From: an uncultured Acetatifactor sp.
GTDB lineage: Bacteria > Bacillota > Clostridia > Lachnospirales > Lachnospiraceae
Direction: 5' to 3'
DNA length: 53,161 nucleotides
NCBI GenBank assembly: GCA_910586485.1
Contig: CAJUIA010000030.1
Location: 1 to 53,161, forward strand
The notes under the pieces were generated by a model. It saw nothing but the letters and a program-made list of their open reading frames with translations, did not search any database and was not told the DNA's origin. The position numbers and the translations under genes were made by a program. Below, piece after piece: positions 40,505-49,339 of this stretch. Positions within the stretch are counted from its first letter, which is position 1; every line of letters begins with the position of its first letter.

Positions 40505-43210
40505 GTGTTTGAACGGTATAGTATACAGGAAACGGTAAGGGAATTAAAGAGCGACGAAAAAAAAGGTCTCACGGCGGCGGAGGCCGGAAGGCGCTTAGGC
40601 GTGTACGGCAGGAACGAAATGAAGGGGCCTCGCAAAAAGACAGCGGCGGAGGTTTTTCTGGAGCAGCTGAATGATCCGTTGATTTATGTGCTGATCGTTG
40701 CGGCGGCAGTGTCTATATTTTTGGGTGAAATCAGCGATGCGGCTATTATCGGCGTAGTAGTACTGCTCAATGCCGCCGTGGGGGTGCTGCAGGAGGGAAA
40801 AGCAAAAAGGGCGCTGGAATCGTTAAAGAAGCTGACAAGCCCTAAGGCCTTTGTGATCAGAGAAGGCATACGGCTGGAGATTCCGGCGGCAGAGCTGGTG
40901 CGCGGGGATCTGGTATACCTGGAGGCAGGATGTCAGGTCCCGGCAGATCTCAGGCTGGTGCGGACGGCTAATCTGAAGGTGGAGGAATCTGCCCTTACCG
41001 GGGAAGCGGTTCCTGTGGAGAAGGACGGCGACTTTATGCCCGCCGGACTTAAAGGGGAAATCTCCCTTGGAGACCGGCACAATATGGCCTATATGTCCAC
41101 CATTGTTACCTATGGCCGGGGTGAGGGGATTGTTACGGCAACGGGTATGGATACGGAGCTGGGTAAGATTGCGGCTATGATTACGGAGGCAAAAGAGGAA
41201 CTGACGCCTCTCCAGAAGCGGCTGGGAGAGCTGGGGAAGGTTTTGAGCATGCTGTCTTTGCTGTTGTGCGGGGCGTTGTTTGTCATTGCCGTGCTTCAGC
41301 ACCGGAACATTCCGGAGATGCTGATAACCGCTATTTCTCTGGCAGTGGCGGCTGTACCTGAAGGGCTTCCGGCAGTGGTGACCATCTGTCTGGCTCTAAG
41401 TGTTACCAGGATGGTAAAGGTAAATACGATTGTACGCAGGCTTCCTTCCGTGGAGACGTTGGGAGCGGTGAGTGTAGTATGTTCTGATAAGACCGGGACG
41501 CTGACTCAAAACAGGATGACGGTGGAAAAATGCTTTGTGAGGGGACGTATCCTTCCGGCGTCCGAGATCAGGATGTCGGACGCACCTGACTTTTTTCTGG
41601 GAATGGTGCTTTGTAACGATGCACTGCTGGAGCAGGGAAGCAGGACAGGAGACCCTACGGAGCTGGCCCTGCTGGATTTCGGGGAAAAGGCAGGGCTCAT
41701 CAAGGAGGAAGCGGAAGCCGGGATGCCCAGAACGGGAGAGCGTTCCTTTGATTCGGAAAGGAAAATGATGACTACGCTCCACGGAAGTGTCTCTTATACC
41801 AAGGGAGCGCCGGACGAGGTGCTGAAGCGGTGTACGCATATCCTGACATCGGGCGGCACGGTGCGGCTTTCCAGAGAGAGCAGACAGCAGGTGCAGGCGG
41901 CCATGGAAAAAATGTCCGCGGAAGCGCTGCGCACACTGGCTGTGGCTATGCGCAGCGGCGTCAGGCAGCCGGAGGAAGCGGAGCTGACTTTTTTGGGGCT
42001 GGTGGGGATGCAGGACCCGGCCAGGCCGGAGGCAGCCAGGGCGGTGGCAGATTTTAAGGGAGCCGGGGTGACCACGGTGATGATTACCGGAGACCATGCG
42101 GAGACGGCCTTTGCCATTGGAAAGCAGCTGGGGATCGTGGAGCGCTTTGATCAGTGTATGACAGGGGAAACGCTGGGGCAGCTTACCGAGGAAGAGCTGG
42201 AAGAGAGGCTGGAGGATATAAAGGTGTTCGCCCGCGTTTCTCCTGCCCAGAAGGTCCGTATTGTGGACGGCTTTCAGGCCAGGGGAGAGATTGTGGCAAT
42301 GACGGGGGACGGGGTGAATGACGCGCCTTCCTTAAAAGCAGCGGACATTGGCATCGCCATGGGAAAATCGGGAACGGATGTAGCCAGGCAGGCAGGGGAT
42401 ATGATTCTGACGGATGACAATTTTGCCACCATCCGCCGGGCCATCGAGGAAGGCAGAGGGGTTTATGAAAATATTAGAAAGTCGGTGATCTTTCTGCTGT
42501 CTTCCAATCTGGGGGAGATTGTGACCATGTTTCTGGCAGTGGTATGCGGCCTGGCTTCGCCCTTAAAGTCCAGCCATATTTTATGGATTAACCTGATTAC
42601 GGATTCTCTGCCGGCGCTGGCCCTGGGGGTGGACAAAAATGATGGCAAGAGTCTGATGAGCCAGCAGCCCAGAAAGGCGTCTGAAAGTCTGTTTTCCAGG
42701 GGAGGACTGGCCTGTACCTGCTTTTACGGGATGCTGATTGCACTGGTAAGTCTGTCGGCGTTTCTGATGCTGCCGATTGCGCTGCTGCACATCAGAGGGA
42801 TTGATTTTACGATTCCTGCTCTGGCCGGGATTCTGCAGGAGGAATGGGTTTTGTCCAAGGCCCAGACCTACGCTTTTACCGTGCTGGGTATGAGCCAGCT
42901 GTTCCATGCGGTGGGAATGCGGGATACAAATCGCTCTGTCCTGCGGATGAATCATTTGGAAAACAAGCTGATGATTGCTGCCTGTGCCATTGGCTTTCTG
43001 CTGCAGTTTGCAGTGACGGAGGTCCCGTTTTTGATCAATGCCTTTGGTACGTCTCCGCTGTCAGGAAGAGAGTGGATGCGTTTAAGCCTGTTGGCCTCAG
43101 CGCCCCTTTTCGCTCACGAGATCATGTGCCTGGTATCATGGTGCAGTAAGCGCAGGCAGTATCAGGTGAGCCGGGGTGCATCCACAGCAGCGCCTTTCCG
43201 GGCAGGGTGA
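40505..43210 (+). CDS. P-type cation-transporting ATPase, calcium type
   Basis: A 901-residue PIIA-type pump that exports Ca2+ or a similar cation. The N-terminal cation ATPase domain (YSIQETVRELKSDEKKGLTA) is followed by ten predicted membrane segments. The phosphorylation site is Asp328 in CSDKTGTLTQN, the metal-site helix has AVPEGLPAVV, the actuator motif reads LTGEA instead of the usual TGES, and the hinge is MTGDGVNDAPSLKAADIGIA. I start at GTG 40505 because GGGGGG lies 7 nt upstream; the ATG at 40484 lacks a site. The last 49 nt overlap a leftward hypothetical ORF. Confidence 0.93.
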   Translation: MFERYSIQETVRELKSDEKKGLTAAEAGRRLGVYGRNEMKGPRKKTAAEVFLEQLNDPLIYVLIVAAAVSIFLGEISDAAIIGVVVLLNAAVGVLQEGKAKRALESLKKLTSPKAFVIREGIRLEIPAAELVRGDLVYLEAGCQVPADLRLVRTANLKVEESALTGEAVPVEKDGDFMPAGLKGEISLGDRHNMAYMSTIVTYGRGEGIVTATGMDTELGKIAAMITEAKEELTPLQKRLGELGKVLSMLSLLLCGALFVIAVLQHRNIPEMLITAISLAVAAVPEGLPAVVTICLALSVTRMVKVNTIVRRLPSVETLGAVSVVCSDKTGTLTQNRMTVEKCFVRGRILPASEIRMSDAPDFFLGMVLCNDALLEQGSRTGDPTELALLDFGEKAGLIKEEAEAGMPRTGERSFDSERKMMTTLHGSVSYTKGAPDEVLKRCTHILTSGGTVRLSRESRQQVQAAMEKMSAEALRTLAVAMRSGVRQPEEAELTFLGLVGMQDPARPEAARAVADFKGAGVTTVMITGDHAETAFAIGKQLGIVERFDQCMTGETLGQLTEEELEERLEDIKVFARVSPAQKVRIVDGFQARGEIVAMTGDGVNDAPSLKAADIGIAMGKSGTDVARQAGDMILTDDNFATIRRAIEEGRGVYENIRKSVIFLLSSNLGEIVTMFLAVVCGLASPLKSSHILWINLITDSLPALALGVDKNDGKSLMSQQPRKASESLFSRGGLACTCFYGMLIALVSLSAFLMLPIALLHIRGIDFTIPALAGILQEEWVLSKAQTYAFTVLGMSQLFHAVGMRDTNRSVLRMNHLENKLMIAACAIGFLLQFAVTEVPFLINAFGTSPLSGREWMRLSLLASAPLFAHEIMCLVSWCSKRRQYQVSRGASTAAPFRAG

Positions 43211-43548
43211 CGGTATTTCCGTTTTTGTCTGCAAGGCACAGGAATGCTGTATAAGGTATCCCCTTTCCGCCAGAGATTCATGGGATCATAGCCGCAGATG
43301 CGGAAGCTGCCTGTTACCGTAGTGTGCGCCTCCTGCAGAAATGCCTGAGTCAATTCCTCGCGCCGTGCCGCCTGTTCGGAAAGGATATGGGACCAGGCGG
43401 CAGGAGCTTCCTGGCTGAAGGATACGGGACAGTCCATGAGCCGTCCGTCCAGAACGGCATCAGTACCGTTATACAAGGCAAAGGGAAAAGGATGGAAGCC
43501 GGGCCATATTTTCCTTTTTCCGGATAAATCAGTTTTTGATTTATTCAT
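43162..43548 (-). CDS. Hypothetical protein convergent with the P-type ATPase
   Basis: A frame of 128 residues from ATG 43548. It is soluble, with a hydrophobic-aromatic start (KIWPGFHPFPFALYNGTDAV), a helical middle (AWSHILSEQAARREELTQAF) and a basic tail rich in Arg, Lys and Pro. The codon pattern looks coding, but the start has only a weak AAAGG site 13 nt upstream, and no family is recognised. Its end overlaps the ATPase gene by 49 nt. It could be a fragment of a larger gene. Confidence 0.4.
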   Translation of the reverse strand: MNKSKTDLSGKRKIWPGFHPFPFALYNGTDAVLDGRLMDCPVSFSQEAPAAWSHILSEQAARREELTQAFLQEAHTTVTGSFRICGYDPMNLWRKGDTLYSIPVPCRQKRKYRHPARKGAAVDAPRLT

Positions 43549-43594
43549 TATAAGCTGGTGCCTTTGGTCCTGTATGATAAGTATAAGGATAGAC

Positions 43595-43633
43595 CCTGTA
43601 CAGACGCAACATGAAATGCTGCGTCTGTACAGG
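43595..43633. repeat. Perfect 14-bp inverted repeat
   Basis: CCTGTACAGACGCA (43595-43608), 11-nt loop, TGCGTCTGTACAGG (43620-43633). An outer GTATGATAA / TTATCATAC pair surrounds it at a distance. There is no clear T-run. It could be a bidirectional transcript end or a protein-binding site. Confidence 0.7.
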
Positions 43634-43668
43634 CATTTTATCATACGTTAGTAAACTTATAAAAAGGA

Positions 43669-43697
43669 TTGCATAGTTTCTTTGGATGTGTTATGAT
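43669..43697 (+). promoter_or_regulatory. Promoter of the Rpn-family gene
   Basis: TTGCAT (43669-43674), 17-nt spacer, TATGAT (43692-43697). It predicts a leader of about 200 nt before ATG 43903. Confidence 0.55.
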
Positions 43698-43728
43698 ACA
43701 TTCGTAAGAGAGAACAGAGATCATATCA

Positions 43729-43760
43729 CGCTCTGCAGCTTCGCAGATCTGAGCGTTTTT
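43729..43760 (+). terminator. Attenuator-like hairpin in the leader of the Rpn-family gene
   Basis: CGCTC (43729-43733) pairs with GAGCG (43751-43755), with TGC/GCA pairing inside, followed by TTTTT. Located about 30 nt after the predicted transcript start and 140 nt before the coding region. Confidence 0.45.
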
Positions 43761-43902
43761 CTGGCTTTTCGCCGCTGATTCAACTTTTACAAAATAACGG
43801 GCGGAAGGCAGAAGGACAAGGAATGCGAAATATTCAGATTCCGCCTGTATTGGCTTATGAAGGGGCTGATTTTCAGCATATTATTGCAAAGGGAGGAACT
43901 GA

Positions 43903-44847
43903 ATGCAGAAAAAAGAATCAAAGGACGTGACCCAGAAGAATCTGGAAGGCTTCCCGGATGTGGCGGCGGATATTTTGAATGCTTTTATCTATGGGGGCAG
44001 AAATGTTGTGAAGAAGGAGGCGCTTTATCCTGCGCCAACAGAAACAGAATATGCTTCGCCGGGAGCTGTGCTGAGAAATCAGCTGGAAGACATATCAAAA
44101 TATGAGATGCGGGAAGGCAGGGTCAGAGTACAATATTTGTTATCAAACCAATCGGGAAGAGACAGTAAAATGGTTTTGCGGAAAGCTGGTTATGTGGGTG
44201 CTGTTTATCGGGAGCAGTATGATGGAAAGTCAGCAGATATATTTCCGGTGGTTAATTTGGTATTATATTGGGGAAAAGGGCACTGGAAAAAGGCGCGCAG
44301 TCTGAGAGATTTTTTTCAAAGGGAAGAATTGTCTGTGCAGTTATGGAGAATGGTGGATGACAGCCGGCTTCACGTATTTGAAATGCGGAATCTTCAGCCG
44401 GAAATAAGGCGGTTGTTTCAGAGCGATATGCGTCTGGTGGTGGATTATCTGGCAGAAGGAAATGGATTTCGCTCAAATCGCCGTGTGGTGCATAAAGAAG
44501 CATTGATTCGGCTTTTGAGGGCCCTGGGCGGAGACCGGAATGTGGAGGATACTGCTGAGATATTAGAGGAAATGAACATAAATGAGGAGGACGAGATAAC
44601 AATGTGTGAATTATTTGATCAGTATACCAGGCGCGGGCGGTGTGAAGGAAAGCAGGAAGGGTTAAGGGAGGGACTGCAGAAGGGCATACAGAAAGGTATA
44701 CAGAAAGGTATACAGAAAGGCTTACAGGCTCTTATCACTACCTGCCGGGAATTAGGCGTTTCATTTGATGAGACGGTAGGCAGAGTACAGGACAAGTTTT
44801 CCTTAGGAAAGGAAGAAGCCCAGAAGCATGTGCAGCTTTATTGGTGA
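43903..44847 (+). CDS. Rpn-family PD-(D/E)XK nuclease-like protein, possibly inactive
   Basis: A 314-residue relative of the Rpn recombination-promoting nucleases. The N-terminal nuclease-like domain covers about residues 10-200 (FPDVAADILNAFIYGG, ADIFPVVNLVLYWGKGHW). Where the family usually has LENQT, with the catalytic Glu, this protein reads LLSNQSGRDSKMVLR, so that acid appears lost. The C-terminal tail carries the variable repeat common in Rpn proteins, here four Gly-(I/L)-Gln-Lys-type units from a 12-nt tandem repeat, then a coiled-coil-like end (KEEAQKHVQLYW). GGGAGG precedes the ATG. Confidence 0.82.
   Translation: MQKKESKDVTQKNLEGFPDVAADILNAFIYGGRNVVKKEALYPAPTETEYASPGAVLRNQLEDISKYEMREGRVRVQYLLSNQSGRDSKMVLRKAGYVGAVYREQYDGKSADIFPVVNLVLYWGKGHWKKARSLRDFFQREELSVQLWRMVDDSRLHVFEMRNLQPEIRRLFQSDMRLVVDYLAEGNGFRSNRRVVHKEALIRLLRALGGDRNVEDTAEILEEMNINEEDEITMCELFDQYTRRGRCEGKQEGLREGLQKGIQKGIQKGIQKGLQALITTCRELGVSFDETVGRVQDKFSLGKEEAQKHVQLYW
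44680..44727 (+). repeat. 12-nt tandem repeat inside the Rpn-family gene
   Basis: Four units starting at 44680, 44692, 44704 and 44716; the two central ones are identical (AAAGGTATACAG). Copy-number change would keep the frame. Confidence 0.85.
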
Positions 44848-44851
44848 CAGC

Positions 44852-45118
44852 CTATTTTAATACTCCGTTCATTATTGTTATAATTTCATCTGCTTTTCTT
44901 CGAAGAGTTACCCGCATAATGTCTTTTTCGTAATGGTAGGCAAAGTTTACATCAGAGCAGTTCCTGATTGAATTTACCGCCGCGTTAACAAAAGGCTGGG
45001 CCCAGAAGCGTGCGATGTCTTCATTGGAAAATCTCCAGCCGGAAGCGGTTTTCTCTCCGTGCAGCAGCCCTGCTTCAGATAATTGTGCATGCAGAGTGCG
45101 CCCGGTCAGCATGGACAT
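44852..45118 (-). pseudogene. Probable 5'-truncated helix-turn-helix protein
   Basis: A frame of 88 residues that starts within a recognisable DNA-binding pattern (MLTGRTLHAQLSEAGLLHGE, then ASGWRFSNEDIARFW). The same frame stays open upstream of the first ATG (45118) and continues the HTH-like sequence (SQLSQMSMLTGRTLH), but no start codon or ribosome site is found there. The annotated ATG also lacks a site. It is therefore more likely a gene that has lost its 5' end than an intact short gene. It converges on the Rpn-family gene with a 4-nt gap. Confidence 0.4.
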
Positions 45119-45221
45119 TTGAGAAAGCTGGGAAAGGAAGCATTGTAATTTAGAAAAATTTAATGCAAAACTTAATAGGAATGTGATAAAATCAGCTGTA
45201 TAAAATCAGATTGGAACGTAA

Positions 45222-45548
45222 ATGATGAAGAAAAACAGTTATTGCCTAATGAGGTTGTTTCTTCTTTTTGCTCTTCTTGTTATCGTACCGATAAATTCAT
45301 ATATTTGTATACCAAGCTATGGAATGTTCGGCGAATTGAAAACAGTGGTTGCTGCAGATGAGAACAAGGAAGAAATTGCAGAAGTATCTTCAAAGGTTAC
45401 TGTACAGAAGAAACAAAAAGGTAAAAATATATTAAATTTATGGCTTACAATTTTAATCTATATAGTTTGTCTGCGATTATTGGTACATAGCATTAAATTG
45501 CCAAAAAATGAAACCATTGTCGCTAAGAAAGTCAGAATGAATAATTGA
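45222..45548 (+). CDS. Hypothetical small exported or membrane protein
   Basis: 108 residues, unrecognised. The N-terminal hydrophobic stretch (LMRLFLLFALLVIVPINSYI) is followed by a charged middle (AADENKEEIAEVSSKVTVQK) and a second hydrophobic segment (ILNLWLTILIYIVCLRLLVH). Both ends may be inside the cell. A promoter-like TGCAAA-N17-TAAAAT lies about 25-55 nt upstream, but the ribosome site is weak. Base composition is clearly more AT-rich than in the flanking genes. Confidence 0.55.
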   Translation: MMKKNSYCLMRLFLLFALLVIVPINSYICIPSYGMFGELKTVVAADENKEEIAEVSSKVTVQKKQKGKNILNLWLTILIYIVCLRLLVHSIKLPKNETIVAKKVRMNN

Positions 45549-45592
45549 AACTTTTTGCATGATAGAATGTATATGCAGAAAGGAGCATTTAT

Positions 45593-45976
45593 GTGTTTGA
45601 GCAGGATTATATTATAAGACTGATAAAAGAAATGATACGTGCAATATTAAAGCTGATTTTACGTATTGATACCGACAATCCTATTAAAGATTTATTGGAG
45701 GATAAAGAAAGCCAGGATACATTAGAAAAGTTATTGGATATGATAGATAATGGGAACATTAACGAAGCTGAAAATCAAATATATGATATGACATCTGATA
45801 ACAATATGACAAATTTGGAGGTGGCACTGATATTTTATTCTTATCTCAATGACAAAGATGATGAATTTTTACAAAGAAATGATTTTTGTCGAGATGAGAT
45901 AAAGTCAGGCATAAAAGAATTATTAACCCGATATGAATTAACGGGAATGGCAGAAATTTTTTTGTTAGAATTATAA
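45593..45976 (+). CDS. DUF6483-like protein
   Basis: 127 residues, soluble and helical. The start FEQDYIIRLIKEMIRAILKL is characteristic of the DUF6483 family of Clostridia, whose function is unknown. The middle has tandem helices (TLEKLLDMIDNGNINEAENQ, NLEVALIFYSYL) resembling a short TPR-like unit. The start is GTG 45593 with AGAAAGGAG upstream. It is AT-rich, like the preceding gene. Confidence 0.75.
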   Translation: MFEQDYIIRLIKEMIRAILKLILRIDTDNPIKDLLEDKESQDTLEKLLDMIDNGNINEAENQIYDMTSDNNMTNLEVALIFYSYLNDKDDEFLQRNDFCRDEIKSGIKELLTRYELTGMAEIFLLEL

Positions 45977-46013
45977 ATGATGACTGTAAAGTGGAAGCGT
46001 CCGCGGGTTACAG

Positions 46014-46065
46014 TTGACAAAGAAAGACTAATGCGTTAGACTTAAAGTAGTCTAATGTGTTAGTC
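46014..46065 (+). promoter_or_regulatory. Promoter and overlapping operators of the BlaI/BlaR-like operon
   Basis: TTGACA (46014-46019), 17-nt spacer, TAGACT (46037-46042). Two dyads cover the -10 and start region: GACTAA-TGCG-TTAGAC (46026-46041) and GTCTAA-TGTG-TTAGTC (46050-46065), which are also inverted copies of each other. BlaI-type repressors bind such paired dyads over their own promoters. Confidence 0.7.
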
Positions 46066-46120
46066 TTTTTGCATATACGATTTGAGCGGGACTGCTGAAT
46101 TTGTCAGAGGAGGATGGGAA

Positions 46121-46522
46121 ATGGATACGCCGAAGGTTTTTGAAAGTGAATATCGTTTTTGCCTGATTTTATGGGAGAATGAGCCCATCAACAGCACAAG
46201 GCTGGCGAAGCTGTGCAATGAGCGGCTGGGCTGGAGCCGTACAACCACATATACCGTTATCAAGCGGCTGTCCCAGAGGGGGGTTGTAAAAAGCGAAAAT
46301 GCCATTGTGACCTCACTGGTATCCAAGGATGAGATTCAGACCGCGGAGCTGGAGGAGCTGATGGAGAAAACCTTCGAAGGGTCCGTGCCTGCTTTTATTG
46401 CAGCATTTACGCGGCGCAGACGCCTGTCGGAGGCTGATTTGGAGGAAATACGGGAAATGCTGGATAAAATGGCGGAGGGGAAGGAAGAGTCTGCCATGCC
46501 GGGCGACGACGGAAAGGAGTAG
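46121..46522 (+). CDS. BlaI/MecI/CopY-family transcriptional repressor
   Basis: A 133-residue winged-helix repressor. The DNA-binding part covers residues 1-75 (FESEYRFCLILWENEPINST, then LGWSRTTTYTVIKRLSQRGV), with the C-terminal dimerisation helices after it (ELEELMEKTFEGSVPAFIAA). In the family, a partner M56 sensor protease triggers cleavage of the repressor. I start at ATG 46121 with GAGGAGG upstream. The M56 gene follows 8 nt downstream. No beta-lactamase gene is adjacent, so the target may be this operon itself or genes elsewhere. Confidence 0.92.
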   Translation: MDTPKVFESEYRFCLILWENEPINSTRLAKLCNERLGWSRTTTYTVIKRLSQRGVVKSENAIVTSLVSKDEIQTAELEELMEKTFEGSVPAFIAAFTRRRRLSEADLEEIREMLDKMAEGKEESAMPGDDGKE

Positions 46523-46530
46523 AGACAAAA

Positions 46531-49170
46531 GTGGAAGCTGTATTTATAAAACTGCTTAATATGGGTATTGCGGCCGGATGGCTGATTTTGGCAGTGATCG
46601 TTTTAAGGCTGGTGCTGCGCAGGGCTCCCAGATGGATGATCTGCCTGCTGTGGGGGCTGGTGGCGGTGCGCTTGATCTGTCCGGTGTCCCTGCAAAGCAT
46701 TTTCAGCCTGATTCCCAGCAGGGAAACCGTCCGCCAAGAGATTGTTTTTTCGGAAAGCCCTGCCATCCAAAGCGGAATCAGGCTGGTGGATTATGTGGTG
46801 AATCCGGTGCTGCAGGAGTCCTTTGCGCCGCAGCCGGGGGACAGTATGAATCCCCTGCAGGGGTGGCTTTTTATAGCCGGTATTGTGTGGATGCTGGGCG
46901 TGGGGCTGATGCTGGGATATGCGCTGGTTCAGTTTGTAAGGCTGCGCCTGCAGCTGCGGACGGCCGTGCGGCTGGAAAATTCCGTGTATCTCAGCGAGTT
47001 TGTGGACACGCCTTTTATCCTTGGGGTGCTGCGGCCGCGGATTTATCTCCCTTCCGGTATGCCGGAGGCATTGCGGGAGCCGGTGCTGGCGCATGAGAAA
47101 GCGCATCTGGCGCGCTGGGATCATTTATGGAAGCTGCTGTCGTATGTTCTGCTGTCAATTTATTGGTTTCATCCTCTATGCTGGGCAGCATATGTCCTGT
47201 TTTGCAGGGATGTGGAGCTGGCATGTGACGAGAAGGTGATACGAGGTTATGACGGAGTTCGGAAAAGGGCTTATTCCGAAGCGTTGCTGGAATGCAGCAT
47301 GAACAGGCACCGGGTATGGGACTGCCCTCTGGCTTTTGGCGAGGTGGGGGTGAAGGAAAGAATCCGATCTGTAATGAATTATAAAAAGCCTGCATTTTGG
47401 ATTATTGCGGCGGCGGTGGCAGCCTGTATTCTGGCGGCAGTCTGCTTTTTGACGGATCCGGTGAAGGAAGCCGGTGAAAATACCGGGAACACTCAGGAAG
47501 GCTTTGGCGAGTCGGAAAAGCCGGACACAGGAAACGGTAACGGTGAAGGCGGAAATCCCCAGGGAGAGGCAGGAGAGGGAAGCAGCGGATCCGCACCCGG
47601 ACAGGAATTTGTGGAAAATGAAGAAAAAGACTCGCTGCAGACGTTTATCGGGGAATGGACAAGGGCCTTTGTGGGAAGGGATGCGGAGGGAATCGCAGGT
47701 CTGTGCGGAGCTGAGCTGCTTTCCGAACCGGAGCTTCCGGAGCAGGCCTCTATGCCGGAAAGTATTGGGGAACGGAAGCCGGCAGGGTTTCACGGATTGC
47801 TTATGCAGGAAAACGGGCGCTACAGCTTTGGAGAATCCGAGGCCTGGCCCCGTGATCCGGTGGCAGATGTGGTAATCAGGACCCTGGAGGAAGACCGGGC
47901 AGAGATCGTATACTATGCCTGGACGGAGGAATCCCGCGTTACCGTCTGGAAGGAAACTTTATCCTATGAGCTTAGGGCGGGACGGTATGTGGCTGTCTCG
48001 GAGGAACTGATATTTTATGACAATATTTCTTCGGAGGGAGATTTTGCGGAGGCTTATGACCTTTATGCTGTTCTGAGCGGTTATCAAATGGCTGTTGACG
48101 GCAGCAGGATAGATTACAGCAGCAATGGCGCCGGAGAAGCGCTGGAGCGGGCGGCGATGCTGAGCTCGTCCATGGAGTACCGCCCTCTTTTTGAGGATCC
48201 GAAGCAGGCGGCGATTATGCTTTTAAATCTGTCGGAGGATGAGGCCTTCGTGGAGGTAAAGGTCCTGGAGTCCTATAGATTTGGGGCGGCAGAGCGGCTT
48301 GGCTTAGAAGAGGGCTCCGAACAGGGACCGGCGGGAGACGGGGTTGCGGATTTAAGTATTACCTTTCCGCGGGAGGACGGACTGCCTGTCCGTTTGAGCA
48401 TGGTGCAGTATGGCAGCGGCGGTATCTGGATTCCTGTAGATTACAGGCCGGATCCGCTTAACCGGCTGCATGATATGCTCTGGGATGAAATCAGAGCCAG
48501 GGAGCTTTCCGTTCATGATGATCCAAACTGGCAGGATATTGTCTGCATCGGCGAGATTCCGGAGGAAAAGATCAAGCTGTACGGCTATAATGACGCAGAA
48601 TGCAGTTACGAGGGGGTTGCCATAGAAATCGGGGATGATGTAAACTACTTTGACTGGATTTATACCTCACCCCGTTGCGTGCTGCCGGAATGCTATTGGA
48701 ACGGAGAAAATAAGCAGCTGCAGGTGGCGTTGAACGTTTATACGGGAACCGGCGCCGATGCCTGGGAGCTGCATGTGCTGCAACAGTATCTTACAGGTAC
48801 CCTGCAGGATTTTGTGTTGAGCTTGAAGGATTATGAAGAGCTTTTGAGTCAGCGAATTGATTTTTCCTTTAACAAGGATACGGGGAGGCTGACGCTTTAT
48901 GATAAGCAAAGCGGAGAGATGCTTGTCAATGCTGACCTGCCTGAGGACAGAGAAGCTGCCGCTTTGGAAATGGGAGCCATATCTCATTTTATTCTGGGGG
49001 ACAAGATTAGATTGCAGGTACAGGTGGGATACTGTCGGGAGGGTACTTTCATGGCAGAATATGATTATATAAATGAGAAGATTCCTGTTTTGGAGGCGGA
49101 GCTGATCCTGGATTGGGACAGCAGCGGGAGCATTGTTTTTGACCTGGGAGAGATCCGCGCGGTCAGGTGA
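46531..49170 (+). CDS. BlaR1/MecR1-like M56 metallopeptidase with a large C-terminal domain
   Basis: An 879-residue membrane sensor protease. Three to four membrane segments surround the M56 zinc site HEKAH (His188, Glu189, His192), with DVELACDEKVIRGY nearby as in BlaR1. After the last membrane segment (FWIIAAAVAACILAAVCFL, near residue 300) comes a Gly/Glu/Asn-rich linker, then an extracytoplasmic region of about 530 residues that does not show the penicillin-binding motifs SxxK and KTG in the expected places. The signal sensed is therefore unlikely to be a beta-lactam by the standard route. The start is GTG with GGAAAGGAG upstream. It forms a pair with the BlaI-like gene. Confidence 0.85.
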   Translation: MEAVFIKLLNMGIAAGWLILAVIVLRLVLRRAPRWMICLLWGLVAVRLICPVSLQSIFSLIPSRETVRQEIVFSESPAIQSGIRLVDYVVNPVLQESFAPQPGDSMNPLQGWLFIAGIVWMLGVGLMLGYALVQFVRLRLQLRTAVRLENSVYLSEFVDTPFILGVLRPRIYLPSGMPEALREPVLAHEKAHLARWDHLWKLLSYVLLSIYWFHPLCWAAYVLFCRDVELACDEKVIRGYDGVRKRAYSEALLECSMNRHRVWDCPLAFGEVGVKERIRSVMNYKKPAFWIIAAAVAACILAAVCFLTDPVKEAGENTGNTQEGFGESEKPDTGNGNGEGGNPQGEAGEGSSGSAPGQEFVENEEKDSLQTFIGEWTRAFVGRDAEGIAGLCGAELLSEPELPEQASMPESIGERKPAGFHGLLMQENGRYSFGESEAWPRDPVADVVIRTLEEDRAEIVYYAWTEESRVTVWKETLSYELRAGRYVAVSEELIFYDNISSEGDFAEAYDLYAVLSGYQMAVDGSRIDYSSNGAGEALERAAMLSSSMEYRPLFEDPKQAAIMLLNLSEDEAFVEVKVLESYRFGAAERLGLEEGSEQGPAGDGVADLSITFPREDGLPVRLSMVQYGSGGIWIPVDYRPDPLNRLHDMLWDEIRARELSVHDDPNWQDIVCIGEIPEEKIKLYGYNDAECSYEGVAIEIGDDVNYFDWIYTSPRCVLPECYWNGENKQLQVALNVYTGTGADAWELHVLQQYLTGTLQDFVLSLKDYEELLSQRIDFSFNKDTGRLTLYDKQSGEMLVNADLPEDREAAALEMGAISHFILGDKIRLQVQVGYCREGTFMAEYDYINEKIPVLEAELILDWDSSGSIVFDLGEIRAVR

Positions 49171-49242
49171 GCCGCAAAGCAGACGCTTATAGGAATATGA
49201 GGGTTGAACTGTTACAATTAATGGAAACTGCTGAATCCGTTG

Positions 49243-49271
49243 TTTACACCCGTTTTACCCTGTGGTACAAT
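49243..49271 (+). promoter_or_regulatory. Promoter of the two small genes at 49.3 kb
   Basis: TTTACA (49243-49248), 17-nt spacer, TACAAT (49266-49271). The leader to ATG 49340 is about 60 nt. The stretch 49171-49339 otherwise holds no gene. Confidence 0.7.
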
Positions 49272-49339
49272 AATCTTATTCGAGGCAGGAAAAAACGGCC
49301 TGCTGATGCAGAAGGCAGAAACCTGCGGAAAGGAGCGGC

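Noticed and set aside
44680..44727. CRISPR-like or regulatory short repeats
   Set aside because: They are in-frame coding repeats of an Rpn-type tail.
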